Positions 12,001 to 24,101 of a stretch of DNA of 64,000 nucleotides are shown one piece after another. Both the position numbers and the translations under genes were made by a program. The notes below the pieces were generated by a model. It was not told where the DNA came from, did not search any database, and saw nothing but the letters and a program-made list of their open reading frames with translations. Source of the DNA: Heterodera schachtii (taxonomy: Eukaryota > Nematoda > Chromadorea > Rhabditida > Heteroderidae); assembly GCA_023374025.1 (NCBI GenBank), contig SIJG01000128.1:1-64000 (forward strand). Direction: 5' to 3'. Within the stretch, counting starts at the first letter, position 1; each line of letters begins with the position of its first letter.

Positions 12001-15000
12001 TTCCAATCCGTCCCTAAATCGGCTTCACCCCTTCAAAATCCCTTCCAATCCGTCCAATTGGCCGCTTCTTTCAATTCGCCACACCTTCAAGGCCAGCCCG
12101 GCTTTTTTTGTGCTGCTGGCAATGTTTGCCATGGCGGTGCCATTTGCTTAGCTAACCTTTGCATTTGCCGGCCCGGGTTCAGACCCATTGATGGGTTCTG
12201 CCAAATTGCCAAGGTTAATTTGGGCGAACAGTGCTTTCTGGACGAACAATGCAAGGCGAATGGCTTTTGCATCGGTGGGGTAAGCTTCACAATCGCTTGT
12301 CATTCGGTGCCTTTATCCGCTTTCTGTTATGCCATTGCCGTGCCCAATTTGGTGCCATGCGTCGCACTTTCCTTCGCAATGTTTTCCATCGGCACCGTTG
12401 CCCAACGCGGCCCGTCGCTGCCGTGGGCGAAGACTGTTCCAAAGCGCAAGCGTGCGGATGGAACTCAATCTGCGGAACATTCAGTGGAGTGTGCGAATGT
12501 GCAATTGGCATGGAAAGTGATCAGGTGGGGACAACCGGCACTTTGGAGGTGCGAAAGGGCGTCCAAATGATCACTAATTGCCGCAATTAGCGAGGACGCT
12601 CACTCCCCTTTAGGGCGCGTGTGTCGTTTCTCGCCGTCCTCAAGGAACCGAATGTATGAACAAATGGCGAAACAAAATGTTCCAGGTTTTTAGGCCTTAG
12701 CAGTTCCGACTGCCACAAATTCGCCTTCTGCGACAACGGATTCTGCTCGTGCAAAATTGGCTTTGAACGTATCGCCGGTTTTTGTCTGCCGCCCGCTCGC
12801 CCCGTCGTCGACGACCCAAAAGCGTACTTTGACCCGGAGAAGATGAACAAAAATGCCAACCATTTGGACGTGGAAAAGGACAACTCAGAAGGCCAATATT
12901 GGCCGAGCAAGCGAATTTCGCAAAACGAAGTTTTCCAAGCGGAGAATCGACGGGAAAAGGCAAGCGGAAGTTGGACGGAAGAGCAGAGAATGGACGACTC
13001 GCCGAATTTGGGAGACAATGGACGGAACTCGGCAGAAACTGCTTTTGCCAATGCGGCGAATGCTTCTCCATTTCCGCCCCAACAAAGCAAAACCTCCGCT
13101 TTTTCCCGTCACTTTCCCTTTGCCAATTCCCAACTTCGCTTTGTTTCCTCAGAAGGAAATGAGTTTTTGTCGCCAAATTCAAAAGGACAATTTCAACAAT
13201 TAATGCTTCTTCCTCCAACAATTGGTGCTTCTTTCCAACATTTTCCTGCGCATTCGAAAGGGAAAAAAGCGACGGAAAAAGCGAAAAGAAAAAGCGCAAA
13301 AAATAAAGCCAAGGAGAAGCAGAAAAGTGGCAAACAAAAGCAAAACTGGAGGAACGAAGTGGCGAAGCCGGGCGAATATTGCGGCACTAACGAAAAGCAA
13401 TGCGCAGGCAATTCGAAGTGTTTGAGTGGGTGGTGCCAATGCGGGGTGGGAGCCCACGTTCAGACAGAGGGAATGTGCGTGGAAGAGCCGGGAAAATTGC
13501 TGGTAGGATCCTGACCCGTTCTTGAAGGGCATTCCCTGTCCTTTGTTTTTGAGAAGTAATGTCCGGTCCCGTCCTTGAATGGGTTATCCTGCCCATCGTC
13601 TTTTCCCTCCTCCGCTTCCGTTCAGCGTTTGTCCTCCGCTTCTTCTGAGTTGCTCCCCCATAAGCTTCACCTCCCCTTCGACTCGTGCTTCTCAAATAGA
13701 CCTTGCATCCACGGCGCCTCTTGTGTCCGATCAGCTGCCCTGCTTTTCGTTCAGAAGTTGGGTAGGCTTTTCCTTTGCTTTTCCTTTGCTTTTATTTTGT
13801 CCCGTCCCATTGTCATTTCCTCCCCCAAAGGTCCCTTTTGTCAATGCAATCCTGGACTCGTTTTCCTGCATAACCAATGCATTCCCCGTCGTCCCGAGCT
13901 TAAAGTTGCCAAGGTTTGTCCACGCAACCATAAAAAAACATTTTGCAAATTTAGCCCGGCGAGCGGTGCCGTCCCCCCTCAGTCATTTGCGATTTTGGCG
14001 CAATTTGTGGCGAAGAAAGTATTTGCAAATGTCCTGCGCATCGGAAATTACTCAGTTAGCTTTACATAAATGCAAAGTTAAAAAGCATTGTTCGTTTTTT
14101 TCAGCCGGCCTTTGCGTCCGTTTGGCATTGCCCGGCGAGTCGTGCGCAAACGGCGAATTTTGTGCCGACGCGGCGATTTGTGCTCCTGGGCTAAATGCAT
14201 GTGTATGCCAAGTGGGATGGAACGTACGGAATGGGAAATGCCATAAGGGAGAGACATTGAAGAAATTGATGACCGAAGGGGGAGAGACTTGGAAAGCACA
14301 GAGAGAAGGCCAAATTGGGCCCAAGTCACACACGGCATCATCGGTGGCCAAACTGTCGCTTCTGCTGTACGGGCAGGTACTTAGGCATTCGAACTGAGTT
14401 GGACAGATTGGCCAATTCAGCACTGCCAATTCGACTCAGACTGTGCCCACCTTCTCAACGCCCATTGTGCGCCTGTCACACGGAAATGCGCCTGTGAAGA
14501 CGGCTTTTCCCAGTTGTATTCGTCCATTTGTGTTCCTGAGAACAAAATCAAACTGCCGGGCGATGAGTGCCTTTCGGTAATTCGAATTTTGGCAAATTAA
14601 ACAATGAAAAACAATGCCTTGCGCAGAGTGCCCACTTTTGTGGTGGGCAGTCATGGTGCAAAAACGGACGATGTGCTTGCATTGGGAGGGACTCTCAAGC
14701 TGTGGAAGGGCAATGTGTGCGCAAAGCGAGCAAAAAGAGGACAATTCAGAGAAATCCCCCGAGGGGACAGTCAATGGCAAAGGCATTGGACTGCTCAAAG
14801 GACGAGAAAAGTGAGTTGTTTTGGAGGACTTTATGGAAAAGTACAAAAGCAGATAATGGGACAAAGGGACAATGCGCCACGGAGAGGGAATGCCCCGAGG
14901 GGACGCATTGCGCGCGGGGGAAATGCCATTGCCGGGAAGAAGCCGAAAGGGGAGCGAAATTGGCTTATGGAGTGACTTCGAAATGGGCACCAAAGCAGGC

Positions 15001-17924
15001 AAAATGAGAAAACGGAGGAAAATGAAAAAATGATTTAAAAGCAGGAGAAGGAAGAGCAGAAAATGGAGAGGAGGAGGAGAAAAGAAGGGACCGAAGCAGA
15101 AGTTGGAGAGGAAGAAGGAGAAGGAGAAGCGGATTTGGAAAGGGATTACGCGTTGGGAGAGCCAAAGTTCGGTGGCGGGGCCCAAAACGGAGGCCATCGT
15201 CGGCGGAGTGGCACTCATCACCGCCGCCGCCAACAGCAGCGCAATGCCATGCCATTTTTGCCGGGCACTTTTTGTGACTCGTTTAGTCAGTGCGGAGAAG
15301 GAGCCGAATGCTTTTTCGGCAAATGCCAGTGCATTTTTCGAGGCCACCGATTGGCATTTGTGAACGGAGTTACAAAATGTGTGGCAGAGGAAGAGAAAAA
15401 AGGGAACGGAGCAGAGAAAAAGACGGAGAGGCGAAAGAGAGGTGAAGTGATTGGAGAGACAGAAGTAAATGAGACAGCAGATTAATTAAGAATTTTGGGG
15501 AGGGCATTTAGGGAGTGGGAAAGGAAAGACAAAAGAATTCACTAATTGTCAGAGGGAAAAGCATTCGATCAGAAAGGAAAAAGCATTCGATCAGAAAGGA
15601 AAAATATTCGATCAGAAAGAAAAAGCATTCGATCAGAAAGGAAAAGCTTTCGATTAGAAAGGAAAAGCTTTAGATTAGAAAGGAAAAGCTTTAGATTAGA
15701 AAGGAAAAGCTTTAGATTAGAAAGGAAAAGCTTTAGATCAGAAAGGAAAAGCTTTAGATTAGAAAGGAAAGGCTTTAGATTAGAAAGGAAAAGCTTTAGA
15801 TTAGAAAGGAAAAGCTTTAGATTAGAAAGGAAAAGCTTTCGATTAGAAAGGAAAAGCTTTAGATTAGAAAGGAAAAGCTTTCGATTAGAAAGGAAAAGCT
15901 GCGCTCCGTCCGAAATTTTGCACTTTTTAACTTTTTGCGGTGTTTTTGTATTTCTTCACATTTTTCAATTTCTTTCACTTTAACTAACCTTTTACCTCTG
16001 AATTTGTCCTTTTATTCTCAAATTCTCACCCAAATTTTTCTTCCCAACAGATGGAAAATCGGACGCAAATTGTACGAATTGTTCTGCGCTTCCCAATAAA
16101 AGTTCGACCAGTAAATTACAGCGAAAAGTTTCTTTTGGATATTAAATAATTATTTTCGTTGTTAATTTTAGCCAAATGGACCATTCGCTAAGCTTTACCA
16201 TCAAAAAAATTCAAAAGGAAGCAAAACGTCCATTCCCGGCGAATTGTGTGGTAAATTTTTTCATTTTGCATTGTTTTCTTTTGGCATTGAATCCAACAAA
16301 ATCCAAAAATTGGCCTTAACTGATCTAATCCATTCGCTTGGCATTGGCACTTTGCCAGGACCGTTTGATTCTTGCGCCGGTGGTTCGTCGTGCGTGGAGG
16401 GCTTTTGCTTGTGTCCGGCCGGCACTCGTCCGTCCCCCGCGAGCGGCAACTGCGAAACTTTTGCGCAACAACGCAAAATGACAAAAACACTGGCGGAAGG
16501 GAGGAAAAGCGAAAGGAATGGCACGGAGACGGAGAAAGGCACGGCACCAAAAGCAATTGGTAAGTGTTGAGAATGAGAAGAAGAAGATGAAGAGGGGGGG
16601 GGGGGGGGGGGAGATGGGAGATCATTAACGGATAGCCAAAAACAACTCATTAACTAATAACAGCGGAGAGACGGACTAACCAAACACCGAACGAACCGAC
16701 AAATGTGCCAACTGCTGACCCGCTCAAAAACATATCAAAGTCTGAACCGACACCAAATGTGCCAATTGCTGCTGACCCCCGCAGCCCATTAACCGATGTC
16801 CGTTCACTGCGAATATTCAACCAAAATTTAACGGGGAGAGAAACGGTTTCTCACGCACGCAATGATGAATTTGTAAAAATATCTCATTACTAATAAAGCG
16901 CATACTGTCAACGGATGTCAAAATGATTGAGAATGTCGTTCCAAATTCACTTCAAAATGCCACAGAAATAAATGTCAAAGGTAAATGAGACGGACTAATG
17001 GCACTAACAAACATTTGGAGGGAGAAAGGACGAAATGGACAAAAGAAGAAAGCAATCAGCCAAAAAAGAGAAATGCCGAATTCATTTTCTAATCGAAAGG
17101 CTTTAGAAAGAGCTTATGCCCGTCCATCTGAAAGCTGTTCCAACGGTGAAATATGCACCGGGGGCTCAATCTGTGATCAGAAAAATAAGGTAGCACCAGT
17201 TAAGTTTTAATTAAAATCAGCGATTGAGATTTGCGAGTGCCCTTCCGCCAAAAGAATGCTGCGAAATCACATTTGCATCCGATCCAACGAATTGCCAATG
17301 ATCGAAGCGAAGGTCGTGAAACCGGGCGAATTGTGTGACTCCGAGACAAAATGTGTGGGAAATTCGGTGTAAGTACAAACGGCGATCAAAGCGATTGCAT
17401 TGACATGCAGCAAATTCACAATTCAGCTGTGTCGAAGGGTCTTGCCGCTGTCGGAAGAGAGGGCTAAGAAAGGAAGAAGCCAATGGGGAAAAGGACAGAA
17501 GGGACACAAAAAAGGGTGAGGCGCTTCCCCCCGTACAGCTCAAACTGAGAGACGAAGAAGAAGACGCGCAGAAGCACGAGCAATTGGACGGTGGGGAAAC
17601 TTAAGGAGCAAATCGAACAAACGGCGCACTTCCGCAGGCTCCGCTCCGCCGCCTTCGTCCGTCTCAACCACCAAAAGACGCGTCCGAATGCATGCCCGGC
17701 CCCGGATCAGTGGCCCACCACTGCGACGCCCTTCTCCCTCTTCTCCATCGTTAGCCCCGGCAGGGACAAACGGAGTTTGTCCCCGGGGGAACGCACCACT
17801 CACTGATCAAAAAAGCGGACTTCTCGTCCAATGCAATGGGATGACGCCCAATTGTCCGCCAAAGTCTTATTGTTTCGTCACTGGGGTGGCCAGTGAGGTG
17901 TACAATTGCTGCAAATCGTACTGA
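6094..17924 (+). CDS. Giant secreted EB-module cysteine-rich protein
   Basis: The ATG at 6094 starts a strong signal peptide ([20 protein letters not shown]). Many short exons follow with EB modules, recognised by the pattern PGExC-x-C-xGGxxC-x-CxCxxG-x-C. Clear examples sit at 6606-6700 ([13 protein letters not shown]), 7025-7157, 7218-7345 ([13 protein letters not shown]), 8815-8935, 9640-9715, 9770-10110, 10265-10380, 10435-10520, 11000-11225, 12090-12290, 12430-12520, 12690-12790, 13365-13480, 13950-14060, 14120-14240, 14405-14520, 14610-14730, 14870-14940, 15255-15385, 16360-16460, 17120-17190 and 17320-17460. The last exon ends with ...[14 protein letters not shown]...CC and stops at 17924. 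Charged or Ser/Pro-rich tandem-repeat linkers separate some modules. EB modules are common in nematode extracellular proteins but have no defined activity. A single gene is inferred from continuity and one signal peptide; two adjacent genes cannot be excluded. Exact exon joins are approximate. Confidence 0.75.
7473..7880. repeat. Intronic CTTCGG-rich repeat element
   Basis: Inside an intron of the EB gene. It begins with CAGGGCTGGCCGAAACTTCG and continues with CTTCGGCTTCGG repeats and a 21-bp near-perfect palindrome at 7545-7565. It ends in AT-rich DNA with a further GGCTTCGGTTTCG copy near 7852-7866. It may be a degraded transposon; I could not define its right end or a target duplication. 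Confidence 0.45.
8490..8705 (+). repeat. Intronic tandem array with poly-C spacers
   Basis: About four copies of a unit containing AATTTGCCGTGCCAATCTTT or a close variant (some read ATTTTCCATGCC), each followed by CATTCCTCC and a run of 8-15 C. Copies lie near 8500, 8540, 8590, 8630 and 8685. It sits between the EB exon ending near 8465 and the one starting near 8803, so it is almost certainly intronic. The C runs are likely to be unstable and hard to sequence. Confidence 0.85.
8975..9210 (+). repeat. In-frame 39-nt tandem repeat (Lys/Glu-rich)
   Basis: Six copies of a 13-residue unit of the form [13 protein letters not shown], in frame within the EB gene between the module at 8815-8935 and the one at 9640. 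The first two copies vary in length. The segment is highly charged and probably an unstructured or helical linker. Confidence 0.85.
11800..12056 (+). repeat. In-frame 42-nt tandem repeat (Ser/Pro/Gln-rich)
   Basis: Six copies of the 14-residue unit [14 protein letters not shown], alternating with the variant [14 protein letters not shown], in frame within an exon of the EB gene just before the module at 12090. The DNA copies are almost identical, which suggests recent expansion. Likely a flexible extracellular linker. Confidence 0.9.
15551..15899 (+). repeat. 21-bp minisatellite, probably intronic
   Basis: About 17 copies of a 21-bp unit (AAAGGAAAAGCTTTAGATTAG with variants). It lies between an EB exon with a donor near 15463 and the next exon with an acceptor near 16050, so the simplest view is that it is intronic. 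Only one frame of the unit is open (RKSFRLE). Early copies contain length changes that shift that frame relative to the upstream exon. Confidence 0.85.
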
Positions 17925-19926
17925 AAATGGATATACAACAACAACAAATGATTTATTATGTTTTTACGTTAATAAATTCTTTTGTGAAAGTTAAAAAAGT
18001 AGAATCTGAAACAAAGAAGCGGGTTGGGAAGCTTTTTCCAGTTTCCCCTAAAACCCATCGATTTCCAACGAAAATCTTATCGGGAAACGGAAATTTTATA
18101 AGATTTTTAATTTAATCGAAGTCATTGAATATTGAATGAATGTTCAATGCTAATAATTAGGGCTATAAATTATATGCTTTTGCATATTTTTTCTGCACAT
18201 ATGCTATGAAGAAAGCGGCTCAAAAATAGCATTTTGCCATTTTTGAATTTTTAGAGCATATTTCGGTACTTTTTGCCAAATTTTCATAAGAAAAATGCAA
18301 TAAAAATGAAACATACACCCCCTAAAATTTTTAGTGCATATTTTATGCGCATATTTGGCATTTTTTAGTGCATATAATTTATAGCCCTACTAATAATGAT
18401 TAACTATATTTTTAAATTGATTGATTTTCCTTAAATTGAGTACCATAAAAATGATCATTTTTGATTTCCCTAGAAATATGGACGGTAGAGATTAGTCATT
18501 TTTATAATTGTCAAATTTTTCACATTTGTGCGCCTCGATATACTAGGAAAAGCTGTCTTATTCATTATCCAGTACTTATCTAGTTTACATGACAGATTTC
18601 ACATAAATTTTTTAAACGCCTATAAATGTACAAAAATTATATTGATTAAATTAAAGGTTTTAATTTAAGTAATTTTTAAAATTTATTTATTTTTTAAAGA
18701 AATCGTAAAAATTAATATATATGAAAAACAAAATTACGATTCAATCAAGCACGGATTATAAAATCAGCTTGAAAGATAAAAGTTTTAACAAAACTAGTTT
18801 CAAAATATTAACTCTTTTTAACTCTCGAAACATTTTTTGAAAAAGCAAAAAATATTAATTTTTTAATAATTCAAAAAGGGTTTTATTAAACATTTAATTC
18901 TATATTTACTTAGTAAAAACCAAAGATTTATTAGTTATTTATATCATTAGAAGGAGGAGGTTCTAGGTCGAACCTAAAAAAGTATCAATGGATAATAATA
19001 TTTAAATTAATATTATATTATTAGCAGAATAATAAAATAACTTATTTGTTAGCTCAAATTTAATCATCTTGAGCTCAAAATGCAGCAAATATTAAGTTTT
19101 CGAGAATCAATGTTTTTGTCTATGATTTTCAACAAGTATCATAAAAAATAAATTGCAGCCAAGCGGGCTCGAACCCCAGACCCCAGTCTCAAGGGCCCGG
19201 AATCAAATTTAAAAAAATCATAAAAAGCGAAAAACTTAACCTCTACAAACATTATAGCTCATTCGAAAGCTCTTTTTGAGCTCTACAATACCCGTTACAT
19301 CCGTTTATTCGTTTTTACGCCCGAGTAATTTTCATTAATTTATTTTTGAAAAATCAAGTACTTGACGAAAAATCATAGATAAAATCAAAGATTTAGCAAA
19401 ATCTGAGCTCGGATTCGTAATCGGCATATTTTTTCACCCTAGAAAAAACTAAATTAAAATTTTTAACTTTATTTTCCGTCGGGACCACAATTCTGCAGTA
19501 TTACCGGATTGCCGAATTTACAACAATTTTTCATATATACATACATATACGATGTCGGCGGATATACGATGGTCGGTTGTAAATTGAAACAAAATATACG
19601 GCATCTGACATTTTTTCCAAGACGTTACAACGATCGTATTACGACTTCAGACGACGAATTGAAAAAAACATTCGATTCGAAAAAGAATAAATTAAAAAAA
19701 ACAACATGCCAAAAAAGGATTGGGAAAAGTGGTGGTTTGTGTTGTCGTTGTCATTGTTGTGTCGTGGATTGCTTTTGCCTTTTGGCTGTTACTAATGCTC
19801 GCATTCATCCACCCCCCTCGCCCTTTCTTTTCGACACACTGTTTTTCTTATTTTATGTTTTTATTATTACAAACAGAACAATAGATAAACTACAAAAAAT
19901 TAATATTAGTTTTTAGGAAGCAAGTT
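17925..19926. other. AT-rich intergenic region
   Basis: Two kilobases of AT-rich DNA between the EB gene and the TM9SF gene. It holds one well-defined MITE (18158-18389) and a short tRNA B-box-like segment near 19155-19185, but no complete RNA gene or convincing coding exon. Confidence 0.7.
18158..18389. mobile_element. hAT-type MITE with 8-bp target duplication
   Basis: A 232-bp AT-rich non-autonomous element. Its ends are inverted repeats starting TAGGGCTATAAATTATATGC on the left and matching the reverse complement on the right (GCATATAATTTATAGCCCTA). The 8-bp sequence CTAATAAT flanks it on both sides (18150-18157 and 18390-18397), as expected for hAT transposition. There is no coding capacity. 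Confidence 0.92.
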
Positions 19927-22900
19927 ATGAATTTGCGAATATTACTTTTCTTTGCTGTATTTATTCCTTCAGCGAGGTCTTTTTATTTGCCAGGTTTAGC
20001 GCCTGTGAACTTTTGTGAGGGAAAGGATAAAAAACCCACTTGCCCGGTAAGTTTTACCCACCCATTGACAATCTGCCTCCATCTTTTACAGAATAAAGTG
20101 ACTTTGTTCGTAAACAAGCTTGACAGTGATCAATCCGTCATCCCATATGAATACCACAGGCAAATTAATTTCAATGGCTATTCTTATAGCGATTTGGTTA
20201 CAGCTTCGACTTTTGTATTGGTAGTGAGCAAGAGTCGCCTGTCGAAAACTTGGGTCAGGTTTTGTTCGGTGAACGGATTAGGCCAAGTCCCTATGAGGTT
20301 TTCTGTTTTAAAAAACAATTTAACCATTGCCATTATTTCAGATAAATTTCAAAGAAAACAAACAGTGTTCATACCTTTGTGAGAAGGATTACAAAAGTTC
20401 GGACAAATCACACCAAGAAAAATTGCGGTTGCTTCAGCGTGGAATGAAGCTCAACTACCAACACCATTGGTTATTTCGTCGGGTTTCTTTCTAAATTGAA
20501 ATTCAGGATCATTGACAACATGCCTGTCACTTTCTGCTTCATAAATCAGCAAAATATGAATGTGTGCACCACTGGCTTCCCAATGGGTTGTTATGTGACA
20601 AAGGAGGGGAAGCCCAAAGATGCGTGTGTTTTGGATGTAACTATTTCTTCGAGTATTCTTTTGGTTCTATTGACTACATATTTTTAGGGACGTTACCGAC
20701 AGCAGGACAGTTTTTACCTGTTCAACCACGTAGATATTAAGATTGAGTACAGGTTGTGTCTAATACAATTACACTTTAAATAAAATTTCCTCGAGCAGAG
20801 ACATGTCTGATGATCCAAATTTCCTCGATGAGAAAATTGGTGGCCGTATAATTCGGATCAAAGTGCAGCCAAGAAGGTGGAAATTTTTGAATTGCGAGGG
20901 ATTATCGGCTCTATTGCAGTTTACACGACCATAAAATAATTTGACAACTTTAAGCTAATATTTAGATGTTTTTTTAGTAAAAATATTAAACTTATTTTTC
21001 AATAAAAACCTAACAATAAGAATGATAGAAGCTAGAAAATTAACGGTTTTTTATCCGAGGGGCACAGATGCGAGGGAGGGGAGAATTACTCCCGAATTTT
21101 GGCTAGATTAAGTACCTGATTTTTGGATATATTTCATTCTTGTTTTTTATTTTAGCATCAAACATGAAAGCAAAGGTGGAATGAATTGCGGAATGGAAGC
21201 CGCTCCCCAGCCCATTGGAGCGGGGGAAAAGGAGTTCAAAGTGATTTACTCGTATTCAATTGTTTGGGAACCAACGGATGTGAAATGGTCTTCCCGCTGG
21301 GACTATATTCTCGACTCAATGCCTCATACAAACATCCAATGGTTTTCCATCATGAACTCACTCGTCATCGTCATTTTCCTTTCCGGAATGGTGATTTTTT
21401 CATATTTTTTTTCTCTACCATTTCCATTAAAGGTTGGAATGATTCTCCTCAGAACTCTCCATCGTGATATTGCTCGCTACAACCGTCTTGACGAAGAGGT
21501 TTTTCTTTGTTTGTAGTTATTCATGTTCAATTGTGGTCTCACAAAGGAATGTCTTAATTTGGCAGTTTTCAATCACTCAGCTTTTTTGTCTCCGTGTCCA
21601 AAAAATAACCAGAAAAAGGTTCCAAAATGGCAAAAAAATAAACAAAGGGCCGGGAAACTTTTAAATAACTAAGATTCTCTATCCAATTTGATTTGGACAC
21701 TTGCGAATTTTAAGAAGGGGGGGGGGTCAGGTATTAAGCTATCTGAAGGTTTGTAGTTTGACATCATTTTGTAGTTTGACATCAATCTTATTGTTAGTTG
21801 ATTCTATAGGAGGATGCGCAAGAAGAATTTGGATGGAAGCTTGTTCATGGCGATGTGTTCCGCCCGCCTCGCCATGCGTTGCTTCTTTCAGTGTTCGTTG
21901 GTGCGGGCAGTCAAGTGTTGCTTTGTGCTTTTATCACTCTTGGTACTATTTTTCTTAATTTCAGTTAATAACATTGGTTTTTAAGCATTTGCTTGTCTGG
22001 GATTTCTTTCCCCAGCTAACCGTGGCTCTTTAATGACCTTTGCACTCGTTTTTTATGTTTTGTTCGGAGTTGTTGCTGGATACGTTTCCTCAAGGATCTA
22101 TAAAAGTTTAATTTATTGTTTTAAGTTGCGTTAATTCTCACTTTAAGCGATGGAGGGCCTCGCATGGAAATCAAACATTCTTCTCACGAGTTTTCTTATT
22201 CCGGGGTTTGTTTTCTACTTTGGGCTTGTATCCAGGAAGGAAATTAGCTGGAATATTTTAAAGAAATGTACATGATAGTTTTGTATGAATTTCTTAAAAA
22301 CTTCGATATTGATCATTCTTCCTACTGGATACAAAGGACTTATTCTACCACACAATTTATAATTCATTGTGCGTTATTCAGAATTATCTTTGGAGTATTT
22401 TTCGTCTCGAATTTGATGCTTTGGTCTAAAGGCTCATCTGCAGGTAATATTTTCACAATGATGAGCGGATTAAATTTTTTCAGCCGTTCCTTTTGGCACT
22501 CTGTGCGCTTTGCTTTTCCTTTGGCTGTTCATTTCCATCCCTTTAACTTTTGTCGGCGCTTACTTTGGATTCAGAGCCAAAGTCGCTTCCGCATTAATCG
22601 TTATTTAAAACTATAATTTTTTTAGCGAATTCAAGCGCCAGTCAGAACGAACCAAATTCCACGGCAAGTCCCCGAACAGACTCTCTACACAAAGCCTTTG
22701 CCCGGGATGTTGATGGGAGGCATCCTTCCGTTTGGTTGCATTTTCATCCAACTCTTCTTCATTCTGAACAGTATTTGGTCTCATGAAGTATGCGAGAGGG
22801 ATTCTTTCATTTATTTTGCTCACATTTTTAATGTTTTGATTAGTTTTTATATTCTTATTTGCAGGTGTTCTATATGTTCGGCTTTTTGTTTGTCGTCTTC

Positions 22901-23430
22901 CTCATTCTGATTGTTACTTGTTCTGAAGCAACAATTCTTTTAGCTTACTTCCATCTTTGCGCCGAGGTAATTATTTTTTAAACAATAATACACAAAATTA
23001 CGTGAACTGCAATACCGCGCGGGATCCCGCAAACTTTAAATGCTTGATTGCGTGATTAATCCCATGTGATCCTCCAGCAAAAATTTTTTTAAATTTGTTA
23101 GGATTACCATTGGTGGTTCCGTTCCTTTATGACTTCCGGATTTACTGCTGTCTATTTGTTCATCTACTGCATTCACTACTTCAACTCAAAACTCACCATC
23201 ACTGGTGTATGTGTTCACTGAAAAACTGAGTTTCAATTACTATTCTTAATATTTAGGTCGTGTCTACCATCCTCTACTTCAGCTATACTTCGATTTTTGT
23301 CTTTTTGTTCTTCTTAATGACCGGTTAGAAAAATTTTGGTATCTTAATTCATTTCTCTTCAGGGACCATGGGATTTTTCGCAACTTATTGGTTCATCTAC
23401 AAAATCTACAGTTCAGTGAAAGTCGATTAA
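19927..23430 (+). CDS. TM9SF2/4-type nonaspanin (transmembrane 9 superfamily)
   Basis: Nine-helix membrane proteins of the Golgi and endosomes, linked to cargo sorting of other membrane proteins. The ATG at 19927 gives a signal peptide followed by [18 protein letters not shown], the hallmark of the lumenal domain. Later exons read [21 protein letters not shown], then [18 protein letters not shown] (near 20246), [10 protein letters not shown] (20510), [30 protein letters not shown]-like residues and [19 protein letters not shown] (21320-21375). These are followed by [11 protein letters not shown], an FRPP segment, [10 protein letters not shown] (22650), [35 protein letters not shown] and the C-terminal [11 protein letters not shown] stop at 23430. 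The terminal KVD matches the short cytoplasmic tail of this family. About 15 short exons. Identity is firm; assignment to member 2 or 4 is by resemblance only. Confidence 0.93.
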
Positions 23431-23768
23431 AGATGTAAATTTGATTTGTGATTAGAATACATGTTTATTATTATTTTTTTGGTCATTGGTTTTTGAGCAA
23501 TGAAGGGGGTTCTTTTAATGTTTAATATATTTTTGTTTCCCTTGTCTTAATGTTTTTTTATAAATGTGATTAGAAGAGTCGAAGTTCGGATAACCAAAAA
23601 ATGGCACGGGACGAGTCAATGGCACTCGTACAGAAGGCAACTCGTACACTGTTGTACAAAGGAAATTTGTACTAAAGTCAACTCGTAAAGAAAGCTTAAG
23701 CCTAAACCTAGACCCAAGCAAGCATAGGCCTAACCTAAACCTTAGGCCTAACCTAACAAATGAAGGTC

Positions 23769-23843
23769 CCCAGGTGCCCGTGGGCCGAATGAAGGATGGA
23801 TAGAACTCACATGGGTTCTTAAGAAAAGTCACCTGGGGACCTT
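23769..23843. repeat. Small inverted repeat
   Basis: GAAGGTCCCCAGGTG near 23762-23776 is matched in inverted orientation by CACCTGGGGACCTTC at 23830-23844. Both arms are close to perfect, giving a hairpin with a loop of about 50 bp. It could be the remnant of a MITE. Confidence 0.75.
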
Positions 23844-24101
23844 CCTTTGTAAGCAATTGTATGAGTTGTAAATTTGATTTAAATCAAAGCAAACGGCGAG
23901 TCAATTTTTGGCTCCCAGTGTAAATAATTTTATTTTATTCAGAACGCCAAAATTCTGCAAAATTTAAATTGTTTTTTGGGGTTTTCCCTTGTAAAAACGC
24001 AGGAGCCGATCTCGAGTTAAAATATAACTTCCAAAAATAAACGGGGATTCGATAGAGGGGCACAAAATATGGCCCTATGAATTTCAAAAAAAAAAAATTA
24101 C

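Noticed and set aside
19150..19200. tRNA-like segment on the minus strand (GGTTCGAGCCC-type B box)
   Set aside because: No matching 5' half, D arm or anticodon arm within 80 bp, and the T stem has a mismatch. At most a tRNA-derived remnant.
19509..19916. Open frame just upstream of the TM9SF start
   Set aside because: AT-rich, no similarity, overlaps the likely promoter and ends before the clear signal peptide at 19927.
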